Counted from the stretch's first letter, positions 24,616-35,844 are shown. The stretch is DNA of 64,000 bases from Conoideocrella luteorostrata (GCA_032433595.1 JASWJB010000097.1:62001-126000); one strand, 5' to 3'. The notes: a model not told the origin generated them from the sequence alone. Numbers and translations are program-made.

Positions 24616-25184
24616 AAAAGCTGACGCGTAGCCAAATGAAGCCTAGCAAACCCCATCCAGCTGCCTTGAAATCCGGATCCAGCTAGAGTGTGCTGGGGCC
24701 GAGGGGGCTTGCCTGCAGTGGTACACTTGTTAGTAGAAGAATCAAAGAGAAGTACCCATCTCACCCGTGTTAGTAGTGATGTCCTGAGTCTGCTTTTTTT
24801 ACACAGCATTCTTTAGAGCTCTCTTTTATCTTTTGACGGATTTTTCGAAATATAGACCATCCCCCCTTCCCTTCCGTCGAACCACACCCCGCTTCCAAGA
24901 CACCTTGTTTACAATGCATCACTAATGGCCGCATGATAGGTACTTCTATGTTGTGAACGATCAAGCATATCTACAAGAACGAATTGGCTTAGCAAGTCGG
25001 CTCGCTACTGGTGTAGTATCACCTTAGACTTACTACGAGCATTCTTTCTTCAACTCTCACGGCTAGAAATCCTAGACACCTCTTCGCTGCCGTTGTGCCA
25101 GAGACACTTCCATCATCTTCCTCTTTATCCACCACACTGTACGTCTTGCATTTCTTTTAATTCAGGACCTCAACGAGCTGCACC

Positions 25185-27219
25185 ATGGCACCAGAACGTA
25201 TTTGCCTGTAAGTCAATTCACCACTTGTGTGATCTAGCCCCCGATAATTAACATCATGCAGCGCCTACTCCGGCGGTGAGTTGAGAACTCAAGAGACAGC
25301 GCCGCAGGCATGCTCATAGACGTCACAGGACTTGACACAAGTACTATACTTCGTTATCTCGTTCTCCAAGGCTACGAGGTTATTTGTTTCCTTGCGGACT
25401 GCGGTCAGGAAGAAGACTTTGAGGCTGTTAAGTCTAAAGCACTAAAGCTCGGCGCGGAGCGGATGATCATCCAGGATGTCCAACAGGAGCTGATCGATGA
25501 GTTGGTGTGGCCTGCGATTCAATGTGCGTCTCCCTCTAATTTACTACTAGAACAAGTGCAGCCACTCTGCTGACACTGAAACTATAGGTAACGCCATCTA
25601 TGAGGATCGATGTAAGATGGTCACCTTAGACGCACCTAGACGAAACCACTAACGCCTGAAGACCTGCTCGGAACAAGTCTCGCCCGCCCAGTCATCGCTA
25701 GGGCAATGGTCAAGGTGGCCAAGGAGAATAACTGCACGGTCCTAAGTCATGGATGTAGGTGGCCTCTTGGTCAAGTTCTGGTCTTGCTGTCGTGTCGTTA
25801 TGCCGCTAACACAGGTGTCTATGGTCAAGGTACTGGCAAGGGTGTAAGTTGTCGAATCCCATCTTTTGATGTTCTGCATGCTAATTAATGCAGAATGAGT
25901 ATGTCTGGATATACTTCTAGATGACTTAACTCCGTACTTACTTCATCTCCCAGTCAAGTCCGTTTCGAGCTGGCATGGAAAGCCTGCGACCCGACCCTGA
26001 AGGTTCTGGCCCCATGGCGCATGCCCGAGTTCTATGACCGATTCGCGTAAGTTATTCCTCTACTCTTGCTATTGTATACTTGAGCTGATAATTTCACAGA
26101 GGGCGTGCGGATCTCCTTAAATTCGCCGAGGAGCAGAATATCCCCGTCAGCTCTACTCCTAAGGCCCCCTGGTCCTTGGACAACAACATTATCCACTGCA
26201 GCTACGAGGCTGGTGTAGGTTGCCTTATATGCACGTATTGCTCTTTGTCTCGCATTAACGCTTAAACTGTTAGATTCTCGAGCAAACGGAGCAGGAGCCT
26301 CCGAAGGACATGTGGAAGCGCACAGTTGGTGAGGCGCCTTACTCCATGCAATTCGCCTAGATCATATGCTGACGTCTCTGTAAAAATCCGACGACAGCAC
26401 CCGACAAGCCCACACCCTTTACCGTCCACTTTGCTGAGGGCGTTCCTGTAAAACTTGAGGTAGAGGGCAAGGTCGTCACCGGCTCCCTGGAGATCTTTAA
26501 GGAGGCAAACGAGATCGGCCGGGCTAATGGTGAGGCTGCAACCCGAATGACTCTGGATTGGGCTCATACTAACATGATACTAGGCATTGGACGGGTGGAC
26601 ATCGTTGAGTCGAGGTTTATCGGTGAGCCTGCGCACCCACTGCTGTAAGCTATGTCACTTGCTAACAACCTCCAGGCCTAAAGAGCAGGGGCTGCTACGG
26701 TCTGCTATTAGATATGGACAATTAACCGCATACTTTCTAACCCGTGTCTACAGATACCCCCGGCCTCACCATTCTCCGTCAGGCCCACCTGGACCTAGAA
26801 GGCCTCGTCATGGACTCCAAGGTCCGCGCCATTCGCGACCGTCTCTCGCACGACTGGTCCACTGCCATCTACAATGGTGAGTTGTCTATCTGCGCTATCT
26901 GCCAAATCTGAACACCCTGACCTATAAATTAGGCATGTACTTCACGCCAGAGCGTGAGTTCGTTGAGCATGCTATCAAGTTCTCGCAGCACCAGGTCGAT
27001 GGCAAGGTCAACCTTTTCGCGTATAAGGGCTGCGTTTATGTTGTCGGCCGCTCCAGCGAGGCCTCTAATCTCTACTCCGAGGACGAGAGTAGCATGGATA
27101 CGCTCGATATGGCTTGGACGCCGCAGGACACGACTGGTTTCATCGCGATTCAGGGCATTAGGATCCAGAAGTATGGCGAGCGCAAGATCAAGGATGGCGA
27201 GCCCCTCACCCGTGCCTAG
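25185..27219 (+). CDS. Argininosuccinate synthase
   Basis: Exons inferred: 25185-25207, 25262-25275, 25329-25523, 25588-25611, 25662-25754, 25830-25843, 25894-25898, 25954-26046, 26100-26214, 26274-26328, 26398-26529, 26584-26622, 26676-26699, 26754-26876, 26933-27219. Together they give 411 residues, the usual length. Diagnostic text: AYSGGLDTS (ATP pyrophosphatase P-loop, split by introns), [75 protein letters not shown]. The enzyme joins citrulline and aspartate with ATP to give argininosuccinate. Next to an NOS, its obvious job would be to recycle the citrulline by-product towards arginine. The fungus needs a housekeeping copy too, so this may be a paralogue; that cannot be judged here. 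No argininosuccinate lyase is in the window. Odd: the GKG-ND-QV junction requires a 5-nt exon. Confidence 0.92.
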
Positions 27220-28175
27220 ATACAGACTTGCGATGTCAGCCTCTCAGGGCTGCAGAGGCTTTAGGTTCATGACGAAAAATCGAGGCGGCCGAAGGCCCTC
27301 TGCTGCATTCGAATTGTAAGCTGTCATAGGCTATATAAAATGCATTATTCATGGTATTAGTGTGGAGCTTCACTTTATGCTGAATTTTGTGACATACGCG
27401 TAAGAGAAATAATACAGAAAAAATCTGGATAGCATCTTATTCTTTCAGATTCATTGTGACTGAGCAGTATCTTAGCCCGATATCATTCGTGATTTTAATC
27501 TCACAATCTACAGGCGCCAAGTCGGAACTGCATTGCTGCGGGAAACATGGCACAGGTAGAGAACGCGTCAAACCGGAGCAAAAAAGTAAATGCACTGTAC
27601 TCGCTACTGCCGAGGGTCGGAACAGCGTAATGAGGCTCATAAGCTCAATTAGAACGCCATGTGATCAAGCTATACCTAATCGAAGTTCAAGGGGCTGAGG
27701 CAGATAGCGCAAAACACAATACAATCACAGTCGCAGACATCACGCGGTTTAACAGTAGTGTCATAAAACTCAGCAGAAGGTAAAGCTCCACACTGATAGC
27801 GTGAATAATGTATTTCATATAGCCTGTGAAAAGTAGCTTAGCAGCTACTAGTTAAGCAAGGTAATGGGGTTTACTGGAAGGGATAGAATGTGGTTACTGT
27901 CTTGTCATGTCTTGTCTGTTGGCTAGGCTAGGTTAGGGACGAATGGGGTTATGGGAGAGGGTTCAGTGACGGGTTAGACCTTGAAGGAGACTCAGCCAAA
28001 AGCCTCGTTGCATCATCACAATATAATTGATCGTGACCATAGACGGGATACCCGTGTCCGATGGTTGCCTATACAACCCAAGTCGTAGTCCGTTCACATA
28101 GAGGATTTCACAGGAGAGATCCCCTAATTCTCTCTTTTATCTTGTTGGTTCGTCCTCTTTGTAACAAGATCGATA

Positions 28176-28249
28176 GATAGGTTGAATAAGTCATTCCAAA
28201 CCCTCACAGAATCGATACCAGCGACACTCGAAGCCCTGTACTTCCTACA
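28176..28249 (-). mobile_element. LTR family B fragment, reverse
   Basis: GAAGCCCTGTACTTCCTACA and about 50 preceding bases match the reversed start of family B. The rest is lost. Confidence 0.5.
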
Positions 28250-28982
28250 GTCTGCAGCGACTGTTGTTGCGTTATGAGCACTTTGAGCAATTTTTGGAGC
28301 AGTGAAAATTGATATAAATAGAAGGATGTAATTCTGAACTTCCTGAAGGGCCTGAAATCCACTTATTTATGATGCATTCCAGGCCTTGTATCCTCATAAC
28401 CCGGCATCCTCGTAATCTTGTAATCCTGTGACCTTCTGACCCTTTGACCTTCTGACCTGACCTAGTGACCCGACTTTGTGACCTGACCTAGTCGGGTGAC
28501 CTTACCTTGTGATATGACATTGCAACATTTATAGCTAGTTACGGCACTAGTCGTCCTGACGAGCATCTCTAGTCTCAGCAACTGTAGCCCGTGCCTAAGA
28601 CTATGTCACGACTGGGTTCTGATACAGCAGGGTGATGAACAAGACTCCTGATGTATTCATTACGCCGTAGCAGCAAGGTAGCACTCTATTGTTGATGGTC
28701 TTAATCTCTGACCTTCTCGCTAAAGCCCACAGTCTTCTCCTGTTTCTGCTCACAACCCGACCGAAAACCCACCCATCCCGCCGGCATTTGGTGCGCTGCC
28801 CGCCGCAGAGTGACCGGGAGTGCCGGGAGTGCTGCTCGTGCCTGTATTGTATGTGCGTTACGTACGCTAGGCTTTTTTGCATCTTTTGCGCCAGGTTTCG
28901 CGCCGTTTGGTGCGCTGGGTGGCGAGCTCCCTATTGCTTGGCCCAGACCAAGACCGCACACACGCAGGCATGCAGCTAACGC

Positions 28983-29105
28983 CCCCTCACTGTCATCAGA
29001 GTATATACATGTACAAGCCTTGTTAAAAGTCCGCCAAAATCCGCCAAAATCCGCACGGGCCGTCACGCCGGGTCGGGGCAAGTGGCAGTGGGCAGGGTGC
29101 ATCTA
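28983..29105 (+). repeat. Dispersed repeat copy 1
   Basis: CATCAGAGTATATACATGTA, CAAGCCTTG, AAAATCCG and CGTCACGCCGGGT occur in the same order and spacing as at 35398-35548. The element type is unknown. Confidence 0.65.
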
Positions 29106-29218
29106 AGAGCAATATTTTGTCCATTGATCCGTACTTCTTATGATAATAAGTCTATTGTAAACGCATTCTATACTGCTCGCCACACTGTTTCATTCTCATA
29201 GCACATATGCTCTAGACT

Positions 29219-31155
29219 TTAAGTCTTCTGGCTATACTCTCTTGATAGTTTAGTATAGCGCGACGCGGTTGCAGCCCTTACCCTCTTGCCCACAATTGCC
29301 AGAGGAATAGCCATGGATTGAACGAACAAACTCAATATAGCAGCAAGAATAAACATCCACTTAATAGTCATACTTTCGCGCCAAGGTGTGAGAGCAAAAT
29401 TGCCAATTGAGCCAATGCTATTTCGAAAAAGGGCAATAACTACAAAAGCCTGCGCCACAATCTGTTTTTCATGTTGTTAGCCTTTTATCCTTTCAAATAA
29501 CAGAATCATAATATCTCACATTGGGATAGGAGTCGATAACAAGTGTGAATAATATGCTCGCAGTAGCACTGACGCCGAAAGCGCTGAGTCCGCTGCCAAT
29601 TGTTGGATAGATCCAATGCATTTTCTGGGAATTTAAAATTACATTAGTATCTATTATAGCATGTGTGGCGTTTTCAACTTACCAGATCAGCTGTAATGCC
29701 AAAAGTGACCAAGCCAGCCGCGATTGCAATTGCTGGCAGGGGCAAAAAGTATAGTCGCATTTCCGGCTCGAATAGGCCCTTGTTTCGTCTTGCCAGCCAC
29801 ATTACCATTCTGTCATTCAAGTATCCGCCGTAAAGGCAACCAAATACGGATCCAACAAGTGGACCCACGTGCAACAGACCAAGCTCACGAGGATTGAAAT
29901 TATATGGTGGCTCTGTGAAGATAATTGACTTCATAGATCCTGTAATCCCAATCAGGCCAAGACCTATTCCAACAACCAGGGCGGTGAAAAGAACTTGCGG
30001 TATAGCCAAGCTGAATAATGGTTGATAGAATAGTTTCCAGAGCGACTCGTTAGTTGGTGTGACAAGTTGAAGCCGAAAGTAAGATGGGAATGATACGTGT
30101 GGTACTGTAAGCTCTTGAAACGAGTGTTTTGTGATTGATGCACTATCTTTGCACTCTAACTCAAGACTGTCAGAGTCGCCAGAGCTGCGCACAAACTTTG
30201 TCTCCTCAAATGCTATAAAAAAGACAAAGGTTAAAACCGTCATTACAGCAGCAAGAGTTTGGTAAGATGATCGCCATCCATATATCGTTGCCTGAGCACC
30301 AGCCGCCAAAGGAGTTAAGAAATGCCCAAATTTCAAGGTTATGAAATAAATGCTATTAGCAGTTCCCCTTTGATGAATGAAGAACATGTCGCAGATCTGC
30401 GCAGTTCCAGGCTATCAGCTTGTATATCCATAGGCTTACAGTATTATTTATAGAGGTAAGATACATACGCTCATTTGAATTGCTGTTTCGTTGACAGCGC
30501 CAGCAACTCCTTTTAGCACATTTGCAATAAATAGCTCTGGTACTGTTTTTAAATAAGCTGTCCACCAAACTGCTGCTGTAAAAACAATGGTTGAAACAAG
30601 GTACACTGAGCGTCTGCCGTATTTTGTAGCAAAAGGTATCATCAAACAGCAGGATACTGCCTCAGCGCCATGTAGCATCGCTTTGGCCTGTATAAGCTGT
30701 TCGGTTTTCAGATGAATTTCCTTCCGCATGGGGGCCCAAAACAGATGCTGGATTGATAATCTGGATAGACTATCATTAGTACATAATCCCTGTGTTAAGC
30801 AAGAGAATTCTTTTCGCACCCTGTAAAGATAGACAAAGTCATTGCAGCGAGGAGTCCAAAGTTTAGACACTTGCGCCACATCTGCCACCCCTACAGTTAA
30901 GGAATTAGTATAGAAAATTTGAGATCAGAAGTTCAAAGCGTATTGTGACTTGCCAATGGGTCATTTGGATTATCGGAGGGTCTGGGCATTCCAACCACAA
31001 TTTTTTTTGTATCATTTTGACAACCTGTACGAAGTTAGGCTAAATTATTCTGCAGAGTGAATTGGTATTTTGCTACCTGAGAACAGATCTACCGTGCCTG
31101 GTGGATGCTGCTGTTGCTCGGTATTCGAAGATGGAGTATGCTGAAATTTACCCAT
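29219..31155 (-). CDS. Major facilitator superfamily transporter
   Basis: Exons inferred: 31155-31077, 31024-30954, 30890-30820, 30769-30469, 30396-29683, 29624-29520, 29461-29219, giving 527 residues with agreeing phases. Family text: NDPL...WRKCLNFGLLAAMTLSIFTG at the first membrane helix, KYGRRSVYLVST in the first cytoplasmic loop, GAVNETAIQM, FFIHQRGTANSIY, PLAAGAQATIYGWR, a long acidic central loop, TEPPYNFNPRELGLLHVGP, GGYLNDRMV, and EPEMRLYFLPLPAI. It resembles the fungal drug:H+ antiporter-like transporters that carry the DPLNWP signature. The second intron (30891-30953) uses a GC donor (GCAAGT). Substrate cannot be told from sequence. It points away from the argininosuccinate synthase and could move arginine, citrulline or an exported product, but that is only suggested by position. 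Confidence 0.82.
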
Positions 31156-32412
31156 AGCGTTTTTCCTTTAAAGTGTGCTTCTATGGTGTCTATGTGTGTA
31201 TACGTTTGCAGTCTCTGAACAAATTGAGCAATAATTCAATCCTAAATACCGAACAATCACTCTCTTTCTAGGTGGTTGGAAATGCCGCTTTTACATATAC
31301 ACAGGCAGTAGTACTATACCACTAGTCCCTCACGTAGGAGATGAAATTTTAAATTAGTTGAAAACAGTCTTATGCGAAATAACTGTACAAATATTAACTT
31401 ACTCTTTGCACAATAGGCCGGTTTCAAACGCTTAAATAGTAGTAAAAATGCTCTCTAAACAGCGTAGGACATAGATTAACAGCTCGGCAGAACCCAACTT
31501 ATTTAGTACGGTCTCATTTCCCTCCCACCACTTGCTGTCTATGTTAATGGAGAAAGGCTTAGTTTTGTTTTTGTTTCATATCAACGTCTAACCTACGGGT
31601 TGTGATGTTTTCATTGGAGAGGGGCTCGGTTGTGTTTCATGTGGATGCCCAAGTTCAGACCCACTAGCAGCATTTCCGATGCTTACATCTGCTGTTCGGA
31701 ATGCTAGAGTATGATGAGAGTTGCCTTTTCCGAAATGCCCCTACAGGCGAATTGGGCGGGCGCACGTGCCCTGTTGATGCCATGAGAGCAGCGCTCAATT
31801 CGAAACAAACTACGGAGTACTCCGTACGGAGTTCCCAGCACAAGAAGATGCCAGCCACTCTAGGATCTGTCGTCATACTCGCCGGAGCCCAATGTTGTCG
31901 GTGCGATCCCCATTCTGTACAGCATCTGTGGCGGTCCTGAACAAACCTCTCACATCAAACTTATCGTACCCGGCACCGGGCATGGTGACCACCTGACATT
32001 CAATTGGCGCTGCGTCCTCTACAATTTTCTGCGCTGATTTGCCTTGCTAAAAAGATTGACCTAGCGTTGGAATCCCTCGTCAAGCGTACGAGCAAATGCA
32101 GACAAGGTCACCCGAAGCCCTGTGCTTCCTACACGAACCCTTACTTTTTAGGGACCTGATCCGCTACAGGCTGAACAGGTAGTTTTGTCCCATTGAGCCA
32201 CAGCTAAAACAAGTGCACGGTTCGCCGGACGTCGACCTGCCAGTCCCACCGCACGAGGTTGAATTGAGCCATTTTAGGATGCACCCCGTACGGAGCACCC
32301 CGTACTAGTCAAGATAACGTCCCGAGTAGGGGACATCTTCGTCCAGCCCCGACCCACCACCGAAAACAGTCACAAATTAGATAGCCGTAATTAACCCTAT
32401 CCAATTCTTGCA
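31156..32412. other. Intergenic stretch
   Basis: No gene is seen. A collapsed LTR family B copy lies at 32065-32133. CCGTACGGAG-type words recur near 31815 and 32290. Confidence 0.5.
32065..32133 (-). mobile_element. LTR family B, reverse, internally deleted
   Basis: Starts near GTTGGAATCCCTCGTCAAGC and ends AAGCCCTGTGCTTCCTACA, which are the two ends of reversed family B. Only about 70 bp remains of about 200. Confidence 0.6.
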
Positions 32413-32689
32413 CTAGTTAGCATCTAACCAGATAAGGCGATGCCAGCAATCAATCCCGGACAGTAGCATGGGTAACGGGCTGGAAAAGTTTGGTGTCAGG
32501 GTTGCCACTTCTTCTTCAAAGACCAAGATCAACACAAGGTACACCAGGCACTTTGCGCGCCGCTTCATCAACTCTTCTCTCGAAAGCCGTCCTTGATTGA
32601 CCATGCGATGCCACTTTTCCTCAAGTGTCACAGGAAGATATGAGCCCATGTAAGGGTTATAACTACACATGAAAAATGGCCTCTGGCTA

Positions 32690-34068
32690 CGCCATTTTTT
32701 GTGTGACATTAAGGATGGGCAAAGGTTGGTCAACTCTACACAATCCCTCTGGACTATCGTCGGAAATACTCTGCAAGATCCCCAGGCAGGGCATGTAATC
32801 TTTGTCCTAGACGGTCTAGACGAATGCGCCGGGCTCGAGCTTGACAACCTGGTGCGGAATGTGACGAGCCAATTCGGCAGCCGCCAGTCAGGCCAAAGCA
32901 AGTTTAAATATCTTTTAACTACCCGGCCGTACGAGCAGATCACTTCCAAGTTCCGGGATGACTCTTTTCCAAATATTCGTATACTAGCAGCTAGTCGGCC
33001 GCTGACTGTCTCGGAAATGAACGTTGCGTTGAATATAGACGACACATCATAGTCATTTTCGGGCCTCGACCTGGAGAAAGAAGAGGACTTTAAGCTGCGC
33101 CTCAGATCTTGGTGTGGGTTGTTTGTCTCAATCCATAATAGCAAGATTTATTTCCTCCATCAAACTGCTCTGCGAGTTCTTCTCGCCGATTTAGCATCAA
33201 CTGCGATTGTTCCATCTGCAGGGCTACGTTGGCAGAACTCCCATCACCACCCAGCAGGCGCACAACGTTCTCGCAGTGGCCTGCGTGCTCTATCTAAACT
33301 TCTTCAACTCCGAAGTTGGGCTCCCAACGGATGCGAACGGGGAATCTGGCCGCCCCATCAACGTCTGTTGGAATTGATAGGAGAGATTCAAATTTGTTTG
33401 CATTCATGGGATGAGCTGTGTTACTGTGATGATGGAGGAAGAATTCCTCATCTGGCGGCCCTGTCCAAATCCCCCTACAAATACTGTATAAATACGCCTA
33501 CAAGCTGAGACGCCCTAGTCCCGAATTCCTGCCTCGGGCCCAGAGGCCACGTAACCTTTCTCTCACAGCCCGTGTATCCACACATCCACTCACACACACA
33601 CGTATAATCCAACAACATCCGCGCTTTCTTAAACTACTCGGCCGAAACTTGGGGGACCCACATTCGAGAAGCCGGCACCATTGACGACACTGCAATATAT
33701 CTTCCGCTCTGAGAATTTGCGATCCGGATTCGGAGAGCTACTCGGCATGGTTTAAAATCTACTGGAATACTATAAATACGAGAATTCCTTGGCATTTCAC
33801 AAATCTTATGGTGGCGGCCCATTTTGGGCACAAGGCCGTCGCTAAGCTGCTGCTCGATAAGAACGCCGATATCGAGGCGAAGGACAATTGTGGCCGGGCG
33901 CCGCTGTGGTGGGCCTCTGAGAACAGGCACGAGGCCGTGGTCAAGCTGCTGCTTGATAAAGGTACCGACGCGGAGGCGAAGAGTAGTTCTGGCCGGAGGC
34001 CGCTATCGCGGATCGCCAGGAACGGGCACTCAACTTTGGTTAAGTTGTCTCAACGGGAATCTCGATAA
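32690..34068 (+). pseudogene. NACHT-ankyrin NLR, broken and LTR-interrupted
   Basis: In order: the end of a NACHT domain with Walker B VIFVLDGLDEC and KYLLTTRPYEQI (32780-32940), a stop near 33050, then the typical downstream block WCGLFVSIHNSKIYFLHQTA (33112-33170). Next, in a shifted frame, come TTQQAHNVLAVACVLYLNFF and GLPTDANGESGRPINV (to 33365). A solo LTR interrupts at 33366-33614. Beyond it lie FLNYSAETWGTHIREAG (about 33625) and ankyrin repeats MVAAHFGHKAVAKLLLDKNA, EAVVKLLLDKGTD and further text to the stop at 34068. The P-loop region is missing upstream. Fungal NACHT-ANK proteins are NLR-like surveillance proteins; this copy cannot make one. It lies with a second, intact-looking NLR at the left edge of the window. 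Confidence 0.8.
33366..33614 (-). mobile_element. Solo LTR, family A, reverse, inside NLR pseudogene
   Basis: 249 bp from TGTTGGAATTGATAGG to GTATAATCCAACA, the reverse of family A. Flanks are ACGTC (33361-33365) and ACATC (33615-33619), a 5-bp target duplication with one transition. Confidence 0.88.
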
Positions 34069-34120
34069 CCAAGATACCATGTTCTAGCTCACTTGGGAAA
34101 TGTAACCTGCATAGCCTCTC

Positions 34121-34324
34121 TGTGGGTTGCACAGTATGTTGTGCAGGGTCTCGATACCGTTGCGGTCAAATGCAATGCAATATACTGAATGGTCTCTGTC
34201 TATCTAACAAGAGAAAAACAAGTAAAGTGGAAGCCCTGATATCGTCGTATAAATATCGTGGCCAGAAGATGACCACGTGACCTGCTCCGTGCTTCCTGTT
34301 GTGCTTAACGAAGGGGTTTGAACA
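34121..34324 (-). mobile_element. Solo LTR, family C, reverse
   Basis: 204 bp from TGTGGGTTGCACAG to GGGTTTGAACA. It carries the family C core GTATAAATATCGTGGCCAG and GACCACGTGACC in reverse. Flanking pentamers do not match. It directly precedes a 25-residue coding repeat relic. Confidence 0.75.
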
Positions 34325-34620
34325 ATTAGACATTGCAAGTCAATCGGACGAGCTGGTTAAACGATTTAATTCTTGGAAGACACACAGGCTGCAAGACGCA
34401 TTCGATATCGCAGGTCAATCTGACGAGCTCGTTGAAAAGGCTCAAATCTCGGAAGACGTACAGGCATCTAATATCGTAGGTTAATCTATCGAGCTCGTTG
34501 AAAGGTTTAAGTCTCAGAAGACGTACACTGCACAAAGCATCACATATCGAAAGTCAGTAAATGAGCTCGTTGAAAGGTTCAGGCGCCGCAGGAAGCATTA
34601 GTTCTCAAAAGTCAATCTAA
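34325..34620 (+). repeat. Relic of 75-bp coding repeat, copy 1
   Basis: About four decayed units of a 75-bp sequence whose best frame reads like DELVERF-KSRKTYRLQEAF-DIASQS (25 residues). The frame is kept for about 60 codons (34299-34484) and then breaks. The tail, ending GATCTGGGTCAGTGC, is shared with 41420-41445. The gene of origin is not recognised. Confidence 0.65.
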
Positions 34621-34732
34621 AGACGATGATAATTCTTCTACCTACGCAAGAATACCACTAGGCAGATATTAGATCTGGGTCAGTGCCCAAGGTGCCAAAA
34701 AAGCAGGGCTTGGTCGGGACCAGCGATACGGG

Positions 34733-34928
34733 TGTTGGAATGCCGCCAAGCACAATAGGAAGCACAGAGCCCGTCACGTGGTCACCTTCTAGCCACGATA
34801 TTTATACGACGACATCGTGACTTTCACTATGACTTCTTTTCTTCCTCTTAGATAACAGACACTTATGAATATATTCAACTGAAGCATTTGATCTAGATCA
34901 CTTGCACAGAGACCCTGTGCAACCCACA
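34733..34928 (+). mobile_element. Solo LTR, family C
   Basis: 196 bp from TGTTGGAATGCCGCC to GTGCAACCCACA, flanked by the exact 5-bp duplication ACGGG (34728-34732 and 34929-34933). Internal words GGTCACC and CACGATATTTATACGACG match the copy at 47467. Confidence 0.9.
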
Positions 34929-34933
34929 ACGGG

Positions 34934-35397
34934 GCTGGTAAGTAACACAAGAAGAGTAACACAACACAAAACAGCAGCATGACAAGACAAAACCAAAACT
35001 AGTACAAAAGATACACAAGAGCCCAGCACATGAAGTGCGATAAAATTCAGTGCGCGAAACAAAACACCTGGTGCGCAATATACGAAAAACCTGCCTAGTC
35101 AGGAATTCAGCGATAGTGGACTTACAGGCGCAATAACACAAACACAGCATAATACACCGCATAACGGCAACACAGCAAGACAAAACCAAGCCTGATGTAA
35201 AAGATGCACAGGAGCCCAGCTCACAAGGTAGAATTGAAAACAAGGCTTGAAGCAATACACCTGGCGCGCAATTCGCCAAAATATGGTCCTGCGTGGCTTA
35301 CACGCCAACGGTGATAACTTGATGACCACCGTACGCAGCAGGCCCAAACCTAGCGCAAAAGACTCGTAAAGACGCAGCGCACACGATGCAGCCAATG
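34934..35397. other. Gene-free stretch
   Basis: No gene is recognised. Two blocks (about 34940-35090 and 35125-35285) resemble each other (ACAACACA-rich text, CACAGGAGCCCAGC, CACCTGGCGCGCAATT-like phrases), suggesting an old direct duplication of about 180 bp. Confidence 0.45.
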
Positions 35398-35548
35398 CCC
35401 TTCACCGCCATCAGAGTATATATATATACAAGCCTTGCCAAAAGCCTTGCCAAAAGTCCTGCAAAATCCGGTAAAATCCGCGCGAGTGGTCACGCCGGGT
35501 TAGGGCAAGTGGAAGTGGCAGTGGCAGTTGGGCAGGGCGTAGAGCATT
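35398..35548 (+). repeat. Dispersed repeat copy 2
   Basis: Matches 28983-29105: CATCAGAGTATATATA, CAAGCCTTG, AAAATCCG, GTCACGCCGGGT and GGGCAAGTGG in the same order. The AAAGCCTTGCCAAAAG stretch is duplicated here. Confidence 0.65.
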
Positions 35549-35602
35549 CGTGTCTGATTCCTTCACAGCAGGACATGTAGTTTCTTTGAAAGAAGACGCT
35601 GC

Positions 35603-35817
35603 TGTAGGAAGCACAGGGCTTCGGGTGACGAGGGTATTGATACCGGACGGTGAAGCAAAGGATGCAAAGGTAACTCCATTCAATTGATCATAACTATCGA
35701 AGAAATGACAGAGAAAGAAGGTCTCTAGGCACGTCGTATAGAAAGAGGCGCGCCAGGGTGGCCATGCGACCGGCAACGTGCGCGCCGGCATGCCAAGCTC
35801 GACGAGGGATACCAACA
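35603..35817 (+). mobile_element. Solo LTR, family B
   Basis: 215 bp from TGTAGGAAGCACAGGGCTTC to GGGATACCAACA. It ends 28 bp before the stop codon of the enterotoxin-like gene, so it lies in that gene's 3' flank. No target duplication is evident. Confidence 0.82.
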
Positions 35818-35844
35818 GCGCCACTCCCTCGCGATTATCCTGTC

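Larger units (their letters stand above)
27220..29218. other. Intergenic stretch with decayed repeats
   Basis: No gene is recognised. It contains an LTR family B end (about 28176-28249, reverse), a TGACCT/CTGACC-rich run at about 28430-28510 and, at 28983-29105, a segment shared with 35398-35548. Confidence 0.5.

Noticed and set aside
25588..25661. Apparent frame break in argininosuccinate synthase after NAIYEDR
   Set aside because: A 50-nt intron at 25612-25661 with a CTAAC branch restores DRYLLGTS, so it is not a lesion.
25755..25829. Insertion of extra residues (VYGQG) in the SHGCTGKG motif
   Set aside because: Using the acceptor at 25829 instead of the earlier CACAG restores the family motif exactly.
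32413..33144. Minus-strand open frame of 243 codons
   Set aside because: Most of it is the shadow of the plus-strand NACHT relic. The 32413-32660 part (TLEEKWHRMVNQGRLSREEL) looks protein-like but has no independent support.
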